The position numbers and the translations under genes were made by a program. Below, piece after piece: positions 26,536 to 34,813 of a DNA stretch of 64,000 nucleotides. The notes below the pieces were generated by a model. The model saw only the letters and a program-made list of their open reading frames with translations, was not told the DNA's origin and ran no database searches. The DNA comes from Clostridia bacterium (GTDB lineage: Bacteria; Bacillota; Clostridia; Christensenellales; CAG-138). Every line of letters starts with the position of its first letter. Within the stretch, counting starts at the first letter, position 1. The stretch is from the NCBI GenBank assembly GCA_016292635.1, contig JAEDIC010000011.1, positions 1-64,000 on the forward strand, read 5' to 3'.

Positions 26536-26564
26536 TTGCATTTTTCCCTGAAAGGGTGTAAAAT
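26536..26564 (+). promoter_or_regulatory. Promoter of the molybdate operon
   Basis: TTGCAT, 17-bp spacer, TAAAAT. The predicted start coincides with the inverted repeat at 26571. Confidence 0.7.
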
Positions 26565-26570
26565 TACCAT

Positions 26571-26596
26571 GCGAATAGTTTTTAAAAAACATTCGC
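26571..26596. promoter_or_regulatory. Inverted-repeat operator at the molybdate operon start
   Basis: GCGAAT...ATTCGC arms enclosing GTTTTT...AAAAAC, 26 bp in all, at the expected +1 of the promoter. Probably the binding site of the ModE-like protein encoded 37 bp downstream. It does not match the E. coli ModE box. Confidence 0.65.
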
Positions 26597-26632
26597 TCAT
26601 ATTGAACGTTGATCCCCATCGAGGTAAAAGGC

Positions 26633-27010
26633 ATGAAAACAAAAGCAAAAGAACAACCGTCCTTTAGGGAAAAAATACAGGTGAGGCTGGTGGGGGAGGA
26701 GGCCTTTTTCGGCCCGGGTCCCCGGCAGCTTCTGCTGGGCATACAGGAGAAAGGCTCCGTGGCAGGCGCCTGTGACGCCATGGGCATATCCTATTCCAAG
26801 GGGCGGGTCATAATACGCCGCATGGAGAAGGAGCTGGGCTTTGAACTGGTAGAGCGCAGGCAGGGGGGCAGCGGCGGCGGCAGCGCCGGCCTTACCGAAA
26901 AGGGCGAGCAGTTCCTTGAAATATTTGCCCGTTATGAAAAAGCGGTAAAGGACTACGCCGAGAGGACCTTTGACGATCATTTCGGGAAACTGGAGGTTAC
27001 AGACCAATGA
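26633..27010 (+). CDS. ModE-type regulator, DNA-binding domain only
   Basis: A 125-residue protein equal to the LysR-like winged-helix N domain of ModE: GEEAFFGPGPRQLLLGIQEK, then AGACDAMGISYSKGRVIIRR (recognition helix) and ELVERRQGGSGGGSAGLTEKG. The molybdate-binding TOBE/MOP half is absent, so it must sense metal indirectly or act as a short form. The ATG at 26633 follows GAGGT; an upstream TTG in frame is less likely. It overlaps the next gene by 4 nt (ATGA). Confidence 0.88.
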   Translation: MKTKAKEQPSFREKIQVRLVGEEAFFGPGPRQLLLGIQEKGSVAGACDAMGISYSKGRVIIRRMEKELGFELVERRQGGSGGGSAGLTEKGEQFLEIFARYEKAVKDYAERTFDDHFGKLEVTDQ

Positions 27011-28032
27011 AGCTGATGAAAACCCAGGACGCTGTGGGTCAGGTGCTCTGCCATGACATAACCCGGATAATAAGAGGCGTTACAAAGGACGCGGTTTTCC
27101 GCAAGGGCCATGTGATAAGGCCGGAGGATATCCCGGTGCTGCTGAGCGTGGGCAAGGATAACATATACATCTGGGAAAAGGATGAAAATATGCTCCACGA
27201 AAACGAGGCGGCGGAGATACTTCGGGACATCGCCATGGGCGAAAATATGCGCCCCTCAGGACCCAAGGAGGGCAAGATAGACCTTTATGCGGAATGTGAC
27301 GGCCTTTTCATGGCGGATACCGAGCTGATGTATCGGCTGAACTCGGCAGGCCGCATGATGATAGCCACCATACCCTCCGGCACTCCCGTAAAGAAGGGGG
27401 ATAAGCTGGCAGGCACAAGGGTCATCCCGCTGGTAATAGAAAAAGAGGCGATGGAGCAGGCAAAGGCTCTTGTGGGGGATAAGCCCCTGCTGAACCTTGT
27501 GCCCATAAAGCCAAAGAAATACGGTCTGGTCACCACGGGAAACGAGGTGCTTTACGGGCGTATACAGGATACCTTCACCCCGGTCATAACGGAAAAGATG
27601 GCGGAATACGGCTGCGAAATGACGGGCCATGAGCTTTCCGGCGACGACAGCGACCGCATAACCCAATGCATACACAGGCTGCTCTGCGACGGCGCGGAAA
27701 TGGTCATCTGCACCGGCGGCATGAGCGTTGACCCGGACGACAGGACCCCTCTGGCCATAAAGAACACCGGGGCTAATATCCTATCCTACGGAGCGCCTGT
27801 GCTGCCGGGGGCAATGTTCCTGCTGTCCTATATGGAGGACGGCAGGCCGGTATGCGGCCTGCCCGGCTGCGTAATGTACGCCAGGCGCACCATATTCGAC
27901 ATAGTGCTGCCCTACCTCCTTGCAGATGTGCCGGTAACGGCGGATATGCTGGCGGGCCTTGGCAACGGCGGCCTCTGCCGCAACTGTCCGGAGTGCCATT
28001 ATCCCAACTGCGGCTTTGGCAAGTGGAGATAA
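27007..28032 (+). CDS. Molybdopterin-binding (MoeA/Mog-like) protein
   Basis: A 341-residue protein with a MoCF_biosynth (MoaB/Mog) domain at about 172-310: YGLVTTGNEVLYGRI, EMVICTGGMSVDPDDRTP and PLPG-like VLPGAMF with VCGLPGC. The N-terminal half (1-165) is typical of the clostridial molybdopterin-binding family and unlike MoeA. The C terminus carries a four-Cys cluster (CRNCPECHYPNCGFG) that could bind a metal. It likely handles metal insertion or pterin binding for Mo enzymes. Translationally coupled to the regulator gene. Confidence 0.87.
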   Translation: MKLMKTQDAVGQVLCHDITRIIRGVTKDAVFRKGHVIRPEDIPVLLSVGKDNIYIWEKDENMLHENEAAEILRDIAMGENMRPSGPKEGKIDLYAECDGLFMADTELMYRLNSAGRMMIATIPSGTPVKKGDKLAGTRVIPLVIEKEAMEQAKALVGDKPLLNLVPIKPKKYGLVTTGNEVLYGRIQDTFTPVITEKMAEYGCEMTGHELSGDDSDRITQCIHRLLCDGAEMVICTGGMSVDPDDRTPLAIKNTGANILSYGAPVLPGAMFLLSYMEDGRPVCGLPGCVMYARRTIFDIVLPYLLADVPVTADMLAGLGNGGLCRNCPECHYPNCGFGKWR

Positions 28033-28122
28033 CCTCCGCTCCATAAACAGCTTCCTATAATAGCCCAATACGACTGCAGCGCATCGGGTTATTGCGGTAA
28101 TTAAAGAATAAGGAGATAAAGA

Positions 28123-29001
28123 ATGAAGCATTTAAAAACGCTGATGATACTTTCGCTGTCTCTCATGATGGCATTTGGCGCAATTGCCTGCGCCGCTCCC
28201 CAGGAGGAGGTCGTACAGGCTGAGGAACAGCCAGCGGAACAGCCCGCTAAGGAGCCCGCCGGGGAAACCGAGTTTATCGTATTTGCCGCGGCTTCAATGA
28301 CGGAAACCCTAACCGAGATAGCGGAGCTGTACAAGACCGTCGCCCCCGGCGTAACGCTGGTATTCAATTTCGACTCCTCCGGCACCCTTAAGACCCAGAT
28401 ACAGGAGGGCGCGGAGTGCGATGTGTTCATATCCGCAGGGCAGAAGCAAATGAACCAGCTTGATATCACCGCCGACCCCGCCGTAAATACCGAGGGGCTG
28501 GACATGGTGCTGGACGGAACCCGCATAAACCTGCTGGAAAACAGGGTGACCCTTTGCGTGCCGGAGGGCAATCCCAGGGGCATAGAGGATTTTAACGGCC
28601 TTGCCGCCGCCCTGAAGGACGAAGACATACTCTTTGCCATGGGCAACAGCGATGTTCCCGTGGGACAGTACACCCAAAAGATACTTGCCTACTACGATCT
28701 CAGCGAGGAGGAACTGGCAAGCGCGGGCAAAATAACCTACGGCACAAACGTTAAAGAGGTTACCACCCAGATAGCGGAGGCCGCCGTGGACTGCGGTGTG
28801 GTTTACTGCACAGACGCCTTCAGCGCCAATCTTACGGTCATGGACTATGCCACCGCCGAGATGTGCGGTCAGGTAATATATCCCGCCGCAGTAATGAAGG
28901 CTTCCGCCAGGGCGGAGGAGGCTCAGGCCTTCCTGGATTACCTTCTGACGGACGAGGCCATGGGGGTATTTGAGGCGGTGGGCTTTGCGCCCGCGGCATA
29001 A
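28123..29001 (+). CDS. modA: Molybdate ABC transporter, substrate-binding lipoprotein
   Basis: A 292-residue lipoprotein (signal peptide, lipobox AIAC with Cys23, acidic linker to about 48) with a ModA-type binding domain: FVFAAASMTETLTEI-like start, LVFNFDSSGTLKTQIQEGAECDVFISAG (oxyanion-binding Ser), and DVPVGQYT. It captures molybdate or tungstate outside the membrane for ModBC. It begins 90 bp after the MoeA-like gene with an AAGGAG site. A terminator-like hairpin follows, which may keep modA expression above modBC. Confidence 0.95.
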   Translation: MKHLKTLMILSLSLMMAFGAIACAAPQEEVVQAEEQPAEQPAKEPAGETEFIVFAAASMTETLTEIAELYKTVAPGVTLVFNFDSSGTLKTQIQEGAECDVFISAGQKQMNQLDITADPAVNTEGLDMVLDGTRINLLENRVTLCVPEGNPRGIEDFNGLAAALKDEDILFAMGNSDVPVGQYTQKILAYYDLSEEELASAGKITYGTNVKEVTTQIAEAAVDCGVVYCTDAFSANLTVMDYATAEMCGQVIYPAAVMKASARAEEAQAFLDYLLTDEAMGVFEAVGFAPAA

Positions 29002-29018
29002 TGGATAAACAGCCCACA

Positions 29019-29050
29019 GTAATTTGCCCTCCCTCCGAGGGCAAATTTTC
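29019..29050 (+). terminator. Attenuator-like terminator between modA and modB
   Basis: AATTTGCCCTC / GAGGGCAAATT stem, 5-nt loop, followed by TTTCAC, 18 nt after the modA stop. It would reduce read-through into modBC. Confidence 0.7.
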
Positions 29051-29140
29051 ACATTGCGGATAAATAAGCTTATAGCTTATATACAATAATACTTTTCCCC
29101 TGCTTTTCCGGCAGGCAATCTTCCCAAACAGGAGCTGACT

Positions 29141-29806
29141 ATGGACTGGTATCCCCTTTGGAATTCCCTGCGCATAGCGGGAATAAGCCTGGTGATAGTG
29201 TTTTTCGCCGGGATATTCGCCGCCCATTACATCGCCCGCCTGCCCCGGGCCATTAAGGGCGTTCTGGATGTTATACTGACTCTGCCCATGGTGCTGCCCC
29301 CAACTGTGGTTGGCTATTTCCTGCTGCTGATATTCGGGGCGAAGCGGCCCATCGGCATGCTGCTGGAACAGATAGGCATACGGTTTGTAATGACATGGCA
29401 GGGCGGTGTGATTGCCGCGGCGGTAGTGGCATTCCCCCTGATGTATCGAACGGCGAGAGGCGCATTTGAAAGCTTTGACAAAACCCTGGCCTATTCCGCC
29501 CAAACCCTGGGCCTGTCGGACGCGTTCATTTTCTGGCGGATACGGCTGCCCTGCTGCCGTCAGGGGATACTGGCGGGGGCGGTGCTGGCCTTTGCGCGCG
29601 CCCTTGGCGAATACGGCGCCACCAGTATGCTCATAGGCTATACCCCCGGCAGGACCGCCACCATATCCACCTCCGTATATCAGTATTGGCGCACCAACGA
29701 CGAAAGGAGCGCCCTTATATGGGTGCTGATAAATCTCGCCATATCGGCGGCGGTGCTGTTGGCGGTGAATATGCTGGAGAAAAAGAACGGGAGGGCGAAA
29801 ATATGA
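29141..29806 (+). CDS. modB: Molybdate ABC transporter, permease
   Basis: A 221-residue inner-membrane permease with five TM helices. The EAA loop is ETLGLSDAFIFWRIRLPCCRQ-like (residues about 122-145), and family blocks LTLPMVLPPTVVGYFLL and RALGEYGATSMLIGY are present. The ATG follows GGAG. Its stop overlaps the modC start (ATGA). 139 bp separate it from modA, with a terminator-like hairpin between. Confidence 0.95.
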   Translation: MDWYPLWNSLRIAGISLVIVFFAGIFAAHYIARLPRAIKGVLDVILTLPMVLPPTVVGYFLLLIFGAKRPIGMLLEQIGIRFVMTWQGGVIAAAVVAFPLMYRTARGAFESFDKTLAYSAQTLGLSDAFIFWRIRLPCCRQGILAGAVLAFARALGEYGATSMLIGYTPGRTATISTSVYQYWRTNDERSALIWVLINLAISAAVLLAVNMLEKKNGRAKI

Positions 29807-30837
29807 GCCTTATCGTGGATATAAAAAAGGAGCATGGCGGCTTTGCGCTGAGGGCGGCCTTTGAGGCAAAGGAGGGCGTGGCGGGCTTGCTCGGCCCCTC
29901 CGGCAGCGGCAAAACCATGACCCTCAAGTGCATCGCCGGCATAGAGCGTCCAGACAGCGGTCATATCGAGCTGAACGGCAATACGCTTTTTGACAGCGAA
30001 AAGGGCATAAATATTAAGCCGCAGCTTCGTCAGGTTGGGTATATGTTTCAAAACTACGCCCTCTTTCCCAATATGACGGTAAAGCAGAATATGCTTTGCG
30101 GGGCGAACCGTGAGCGTGACAGGGCGAAAAAAAAGGCCCTGTGCGAAAAATACATTAAGCTGCTGGGGCTTTCCGGCCTTGAGGAGCGGTATCCTTCCGA
30201 GCTTTCCGGCGGAGAGCAGCAGCGGGTGGCCCTGGGCAGGATACTTGTGGGCAGGCCAAAGCTTATCATGCTGGACGAGCCCTTTGCCGCCCTGGACAGC
30301 CACCTCAGGAACAGGCTGCTTACAGAGATGAAGGGGCTGCTGAAAAGCTTTGGCGGGCCCGCAATCGCCGTTACCCACAGCCGGGAGGAGGCCTGGAGCC
30401 TTTGCGACACCGTTGCCCTCATGGACGGGGGGCAGACGCTTACCCATAAGGAAACCATGGCGGTATTTGGGAACCCGGAAACCGTTAAAGGGGCGGAGAT
30501 AACCGGCTGCCGCAACATCGCCCCGGCAAAAAGGGCCGGTGAACACAGCCTGTATGTGCCGGATTGGGGTATAACGCTGTCCTGCGCCGCCCCCGTAAGG
30601 GAGGATGTTATGGCCGTGGGCATACATGACCGCCACTTTGAGGATACGGAAAGCAATGCCTTTCCCGTGGAGATACTGGACAGGCGGCCGGACCCCTTTG
30701 GTGAGACCGTGCGCTTCCGCTATGCCTGTCAAAGGCCGGGCAGCCCGGATTTATGGAGGAGCGGAGCGCCGCTGCACAGGCTGGGCGTTTCCCCGGAGAA
30801 GGTGATGGCGCTGTATCAGTGGGGCGGGAATAAGTAA
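29803..30837 (+). CDS. modC: Molybdate ABC transporter, ATPase
   Basis: A 344-residue ATPase. Walker A GPSGSGKTM (about 33-41), Q-loop YMFQNYALFPNMTV, signature LSGGEQQR, Walker B LIMLDEPFAALD, H-loop AVTHSREE. The C-terminal 100 residues are TOBE-like. The start at 29803 is fixed by the ATGA overlap with modB; an earlier in-frame codon lies inside modB. Last gene of the operon, followed by a terminator. Confidence 0.94.
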   Translation: MSLIVDIKKEHGGFALRAAFEAKEGVAGLLGPSGSGKTMTLKCIAGIERPDSGHIELNGNTLFDSEKGINIKPQLRQVGYMFQNYALFPNMTVKQNMLCGANRERDRAKKKALCEKYIKLLGLSGLEERYPSELSGGEQQRVALGRILVGRPKLIMLDEPFAALDSHLRNRLLTEMKGLLKSFGGPAIAVTHSREEAWSLCDTVALMDGGQTLTHKETMAVFGNPETVKGAEITGCRNIAPAKRAGEHSLYVPDWGITLSCAAPVREDVMAVGIHDRHFEDTESNAFPVEILDRRPDPFGETVRFRYACQRPGSPDLWRSGAPLHRLGVSPEKVMALYQWGGNK

Positions 30838-30865
30838 AAAGAGCGCTGATGTTTCTGTACACAAA

Positions 30866-30980
30866 AAGCCGCACGGTCTGTGCGGCTTTTGTAAAGACGC
30901 GTTAGGTCATCGTATCGCGAAACAAGTCATGCTTTCGCTTTTTTTGCCTCCTGCCATCTTCTTTTCCCGGGAAAAGAATA
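30866..30980 (-). repeat. Intergenic hairpin/terminator element, copy E (reverse, degenerate)
   Basis: The distal stem is AAAAGCCGCAC / GTGCGGCTTTT (30866-30893), a strong terminator for modC and the opposing gene. Degraded linker and pyrimidine tracts follow, ending in a short perfect hairpin CTTCTTTTCCCGGGAAAAG (about 30960-30978), 16 nt from the stop codon of the PPi-PFK gene, which reads into it. Confidence 0.75.
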
Positions 30981-30995
30981 CTTTTTTCACCCGAG

Positions 30996-32243
30996 TTACT
31001 TCGCCTGGATCTTCTTCAGCTTGGCAAAGCGGGGGAGGCCGTTGCGCAGGGGCCTGTTTGGCTGGCCCTGAATGAGGGGCAGGGCGTAATCCACGAAGTC
31101 GTCGGTAAGGCCGTTGCCCTCGGCGTTGATCCACTCGCGAGGTACCTTCTTTTCGGTATTGGCAACATCGGCGAGGTCCATAAGCTTTATGCTGCAAACA
31201 TAGTTGCCGTATTCGTCGCCATGGCGCTCGAAGCCCACCATCTTGTCGGTGATGCCGTCAATGGCATATTCCACGGCGGCCTTGCCGGACATGAAGGACT
31301 CGCTGATATCGGTTGCGGAGGCGATGTGGGCGCCGCAGCGCTGCATGAGGGAAAACTCTATGCCCCTAACCTTGCAGCCAACCACGCCCTTGATGTATCC
31401 GGCCAGATAGCTTGCGAGACCGCCCAGCTGCTTGTGGCCGAAGGCGTCAACGGGGGCGCTGTCCGCGCCGTATTCGGCTATAAGGGTGCCGTTGGCGTCG
31501 TGTATGCCCTCGGATACCGCCACGATGCACTTGCCGTATTTGTCGTATACCTTTTTTACATCGTCGGCAAACTTGTCCAGATCAAAATCCACCTCGGGCA
31601 TATAGATAAGATCCGGGCCTTCGCCGGTAAGAGACGCCAGGCAGGAGGCGGCGGTGAGCCAGCCGGCGTGGCGGCCCATTATTTCGATAACGCATACCAT
31701 GCCGGCATCGTATACGCGAGCGTCACGGTAAATTTCCATGCAGGTGGTGGCCACAAACTTCGCGGCGGAAGCATAGCCGGGGCAATGGTCGGTTCCCCAC
31801 AGGTCGTTGTCGATGGTCTTGGGCACGCCCATTATGCGGCACTCATAGCCAACGGACTGCATATACTTGGATATCTTGTTGCAGGTATCCATGGAGTCGT
31901 TGCCGCCGTTATAGAAGAAATAGCGCACGTTGTACTTTTTGAATATCTCAAGAATGCGCTTGTAGTCGGTATCGTCCACGGAGCTGTCCTTGAGCTTATA
32001 GCGGCAGGAGCCCAGGGCGGATGAGGGGGTGTACAGCAGCAGCTCAAGCTCCTCGGCGTCTTCCTGACCCATATCGTAAAGCACGTCGTCCAATACGCCG
32101 CGGATGCCGTTTGCAGCGCCATAAACCTTGGTTATGCAATCGGAATCAAGGGCAGTACGGATAACGCCGTATGCGCTGGCGTTGATGACGGAAGTAGGAC
32201 CGCCGGACTGGCCGATTATGCAGGCACCTTTTAGCTGATTCAT
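30996..32243 (-). CDS. pfp: Diphosphate-dependent 6-phosphofructokinase
   Basis: Phosphorylates fructose-6-phosphate using PPi, reversibly, in glycolysis. 415 residues, PFK fold. Diagnostic residues: GGNDS in place of the ATP-type GGDGS (bulky Asp blocks ATP), and PKTIDND with Lys in place of the Gly of ATP-PFKs; also MGRHAGWL. Use of PPi is common in anaerobic clostridia and saves ATP. A GGAGG site precedes the ATG and an extended -10 promoter lies about 60 bp upstream. Donor specificity is inferred from these residues. Confidence 0.93.
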   Translation of the reverse strand: MNQLKGACIIGQSGGPTSVINASAYGVIRTALDSDCITKVYGAANGIRGVLDDVLYDMGQEDAEELELLLYTPSSALGSCRYKLKDSSVDDTDYKRILEIFKKYNVRYFFYNGGNDSMDTCNKISKYMQSVGYECRIMGVPKTIDNDLWGTDHCPGYASAAKFVATTCMEIYRDARVYDAGMVCVIEIMGRHAGWLTAASCLASLTGEGPDLIYMPEVDFDLDKFADDVKKVYDKYGKCIVAVSEGIHDANGTLIAEYGADSAPVDAFGHKQLGGLASYLAGYIKGVVGCKVRGIEFSLMQRCGAHIASATDISESFMSGKAAVEYAIDGITDKMVGFERHGDEYGNYVCSIKLMDLADVANTEKKVPREWINAEGNGLTDDFVDYALPLIQGQPNRPLRNGLPRFAKLKKIQAK

Positions 32244-32665
32244 TGGTATATATCCTCCAAAAAAATAATTATTATCTATTTAATGCCAAATCTTTACAAA
32301 TAACATTATAGCATATAGCTTTCCCCAATGGTAGTTAATTGAGGCATTGCATATTATGTATCTTGCCCCATTTTATATAATTATAATTAATAAGAGCGTC
32401 GGAACAGCCCTGAGTATGTCGGCGGGGCAAGGCGCGTTAAAAGGGGGCGGGGGATAAGCTTTCCCGGCTTATTCCCGTCCCAGCAGCATCCTTTCCGCCA
32501 CATATCACAGTCCCATCCCCATATACCACATGGAATTATAAATTTTCCTGCCGAATACTGGCGCAAAGGCGCATTGTATTATATAATCATGATGAAAGTG
32601 TATGCTCGTGGATTATATATTTTTCCGGGCGGCACAGCAACCAACTTAGGAGCTGAATAATAATT
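32244..32665. other. 422-bp divergent gap with an imperfect long stem-loop
   Basis: Contains the PPi-PFK promoter (left), a GC-rich stem-loop at about 32443-32481 (GGGGGATAAGC-type arm against GCTTATTCCC) without a T tract, and a TATAAT at 32582-32587 that may start the gene at 32666. No small gene is convincing. Confidence 0.5.
32303..32315 (-). promoter_or_regulatory. Extended -10 promoter of the PPi-PFK gene
   Basis: On the minus strand TGCTATAAT inside an AT-rich stretch; no good -35 box. The start point would be about 55 nt before the ATG. Confidence 0.55.
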
Positions 32666-34294
32666 ATGCTTAGAAGGATATTCCCACTCATACTGGCATT
32701 TGCCATGATATTCTCAGCGGGAGCGGCCCTGGCTTCATCCTCCGCATCGGCGGCGGTGGTGCCTGTGTCCATGACCGTTGCAGGGGAAGGCACCATCACC
32801 GTTACCCTGCTGAATGAAAACAAGGCGGCGGAGGACGGCTCCGGTACCGCCCTTACAGACATAGTCATATACTCCCCCCTGTATCCCGAAATGTACTTCC
32901 CAACAGAGGGCGAGTCTGTGGCTCCCGGCACCAGCAGGGGCTTTTCCTGCAGATACCTCTTTACCGAGGAAATGCTGGATACCGCGATACCCCTTTCTGT
33001 AAGCTGGATAGACGGGGAAAACGCCAAGGGCAAGGACCTTTCCGTAACGGTTCAGCGCACCAAGGCCACCACCGTTACCCTTACCCGAACCGCCAGCAGT
33101 AAGCAGGCGTCCCCCGGCGAGGAGATAACCCTTACCTACACCGTTACCAATGCCGGCTTTACCCCCATAACCGTATCCTCCCTTGTGGATAGGGAAATTG
33201 GCGGCAAGTCTTCCATTATAACCGACAAGATAACCATTGAGGGCGGCGCAAAGGCAGATATCCCCTATGTTTACAAAATGGGCCGCAATACCGTCGCCTC
33301 AGAGCCCACCGTTACCTACAAGGACGAGGCCACCGGCGAAGAGCTCACCGCCACCGCTTCCCCAATAACCCTGGGCATGGTAAGCTCCAAAATATCCGTT
33401 GAGGTCCTTCAGGGGGAGGCCACCGCAAACGGCGTAATGTTCACCCTCAACCTTACCAACAACGGCAATCAGCGCATCAGCGGAATAGTCATTACCGACG
33501 ACCTGGGCAACAGGGTAAACCCCGATGTATTCGCTCTTGCCGTTGGCGAAAGCCGCCAGCTTACCTATAACGTGCTTACCGATACGGAGCGGTATGTGGT
33601 GTTCAACATCTCCGGCGAAACCGCCGCAGGAGACAACTATGAGGACAAAACCAAAAGCTATGTTGTCCGCAAGTATATCGACCCCAGCCTCCTTGGCATA
33701 GAGCTTACCGCATCCGTGACCGAAACCCTGAACTCCGCCGGCTCCGTTGAGATAAGGTTCGATATAAACAACACCGGAACCATGGAGATGAAGGATCTTG
33801 TAATTTCCGAAGCGACCGTGGAGATTGCGGAGGACGGCACGGAGCAGCAGAAGCTTACCGAGCTTTACCGGGCGGACACCGTGCCCACCGGTATGTTTTC
33901 AACTCCCGTTACCCTGTATGTGGGCCAGCCCCGGGATCTTACCTTCCTTGTGGAAATGAAGGACCCGGCGGGCAATCCTTACAGCTATACCACCTACGTT
34001 AACGCAGACTACCTTGGCGTTGGCAATGTTAAGGAAACCGACGACGCCCAGCAGAGCGCCATAGACACCCTGGGCGCCTCGGTGGGGGATTCCATAAGCA
34101 AGGCGCTGACCATCGCCCTCATCGTGCTTGGCGCGCTGGTGGTAGTATCCGTCATCGCCATGATAGTGCTTTCCTCCCTTGAAAAGAAGCAGCGCCGTGA
34201 CGCCGCCCGCAGAAGGGCCGCCCGGGAAAGACGGGCAAGACTTGAGCAGGATATGGCAACGGAAAATACCGCCAGGCGCAGGCCACGGGAATAG
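32666..34294 (+). CDS. Exported, C-terminally anchored protein with Ig-like repeats
   Basis: A 542-residue protein: Sec signal peptide (about 1-23), a series of beta-rich DUF11/CARDB-like modules (for example TASSKQASPGEEITLTYTV, SVEVLQGEATANGVMF, LTASVTETLNSAGSVEIRF), one TM helix near the C terminus (about 470-498) and a short, very Arg-rich cytoplasmic tail. It looks like a surface protein displayed from the membrane; a binding or cell-envelope role is likely but not shown. Many Thr/Val repeats may be strand pairs. An AGGAG site precedes the ATG. Stands alone with a strong terminator behind it. Confidence 0.78.
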   Translation: MLRRIFPLILAFAMIFSAGAALASSSASAAVVPVSMTVAGEGTITVTLLNENKAAEDGSGTALTDIVIYSPLYPEMYFPTEGESVAPGTSRGFSCRYLFTEEMLDTAIPLSVSWIDGENAKGKDLSVTVQRTKATTVTLTRTASSKQASPGEEITLTYTVTNAGFTPITVSSLVDREIGGKSSIITDKITIEGGAKADIPYVYKMGRNTVASEPTVTYKDEATGEELTATASPITLGMVSSKISVEVLQGEATANGVMFTLNLTNNGNQRISGIVITDDLGNRVNPDVFALAVGESRQLTYNVLTDTERYVVFNISGETAAGDNYEDKTKSYVVRKYIDPSLLGIELTASVTETLNSAGSVEIRFDINNTGTMEMKDLVISEATVEIAEDGTEQQKLTELYRADTVPTGMFSTPVTLYVGQPRDLTFLVEMKDPAGNPYSYTTYVNADYLGVGNVKETDDAQQSAIDTLGASVGDSISKALTIALIVLGALVVVSVIAMIVLSSLEKKQRRDAARRRAARERRARLEQDMATENTARRRPRE

Positions 34295-34302
34295 CATAAT
34301 AC

Positions 34303-34333
34303 ATAAAAAGCCGCACCCATGCGGCTTTTTTTG
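34303..34333 (+). terminator. Terminator of the surface-protein gene
   Basis: AAAAAGCCGCA-CCCA-TGCGGCTTTTTTT, 9 nt after the stop codon. Confidence 0.92.
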
Positions 34334-34530
34334 TATAACGAAAACCACGCAGCAGCGGCGTGGTTGGAAAGAGGCTAATGCCGATAAACAGAAAGCAGGG
34401 GAATAACAAAGCATGGAGGCGGAATACCTCAAAAGCCTCCCTGTGTAAAGGTGGGAAGCAGAATCAAATATTTTGCGGGGGGAGGGGGGGGATTGTGGAA
34501 CAGCAGCAATCTCTCAGTTTTTTGCCTGGG

Positions 34531-34640
34531 GCAAAAGCCGGCTCCCTTTGCGCAAGGGAGCCATGTAAACCTCTAAAAAGCAGCATTGCGCCGCTTTTTC
34601 GACAGCCTGAGCCCGAACGCTCCGTTCGGGCTTTTTGTAT
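34531..34640 (+). repeat. Second dispersed repeat family, copy R1
   Basis: Begins with the hairpin GGCTCCCTTTGCGCAAGGGAGCC-like (34541-34562), then CATGTAAACCTCTAAAAAGC, GCGCCGCTTTTTCGACAGCC and a terminator stem GCCCGAACG / CGTTCGGGC with TTTTT. The CATGTAA-to-CGACAG part matches 43750-43796 almost base for base. The rest of the 519-bp gap (34295-34813) holds copy F and no gene. Confidence 0.75.
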
Positions 34641-34649
34641 AACAAAAAG

Positions 34650-34792
34650 CAAATTTGGCCTCCCGCTGAGGTCAAATTTTGGAAATGGTACAAAGCCGCT
34701 TATTTCTTAATTTTTATTACTCTCTCGCTTTTCTTTCTCTTTTTGCTTCTTTTTCTTCTTTCTTTTCCCGTGAAAAGAAAGAGAAAAAGAAG
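34650..34792 (-). repeat. Intergenic hairpin/terminator element, copy F (reverse)
   Basis: Full copy. Stem AAATTTGGCCTC / GAGGTCAAATTT, linker TGGAAATGGTACAAAGCCGC, TTATT, then the mirrored pyrimidine tracts CGCTTTTCTTTCTCTTTTTG and TTTTTCTTCTTTCTTTTC, a CCCGTG tip and the purine arm ending at 34792, 22 nt from the tatD stop codon. Confidence 0.92.
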
Positions 34793-34813
34793 ATCTCGTC
34801 CCATCTTCCCATC

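Noticed and set aside
34360..34710. A 116-codon frame in the 34.3-34.8 kb gap
   Set aside because: Made up of repeat-family sequence (R1 and copy F) with no start signal.
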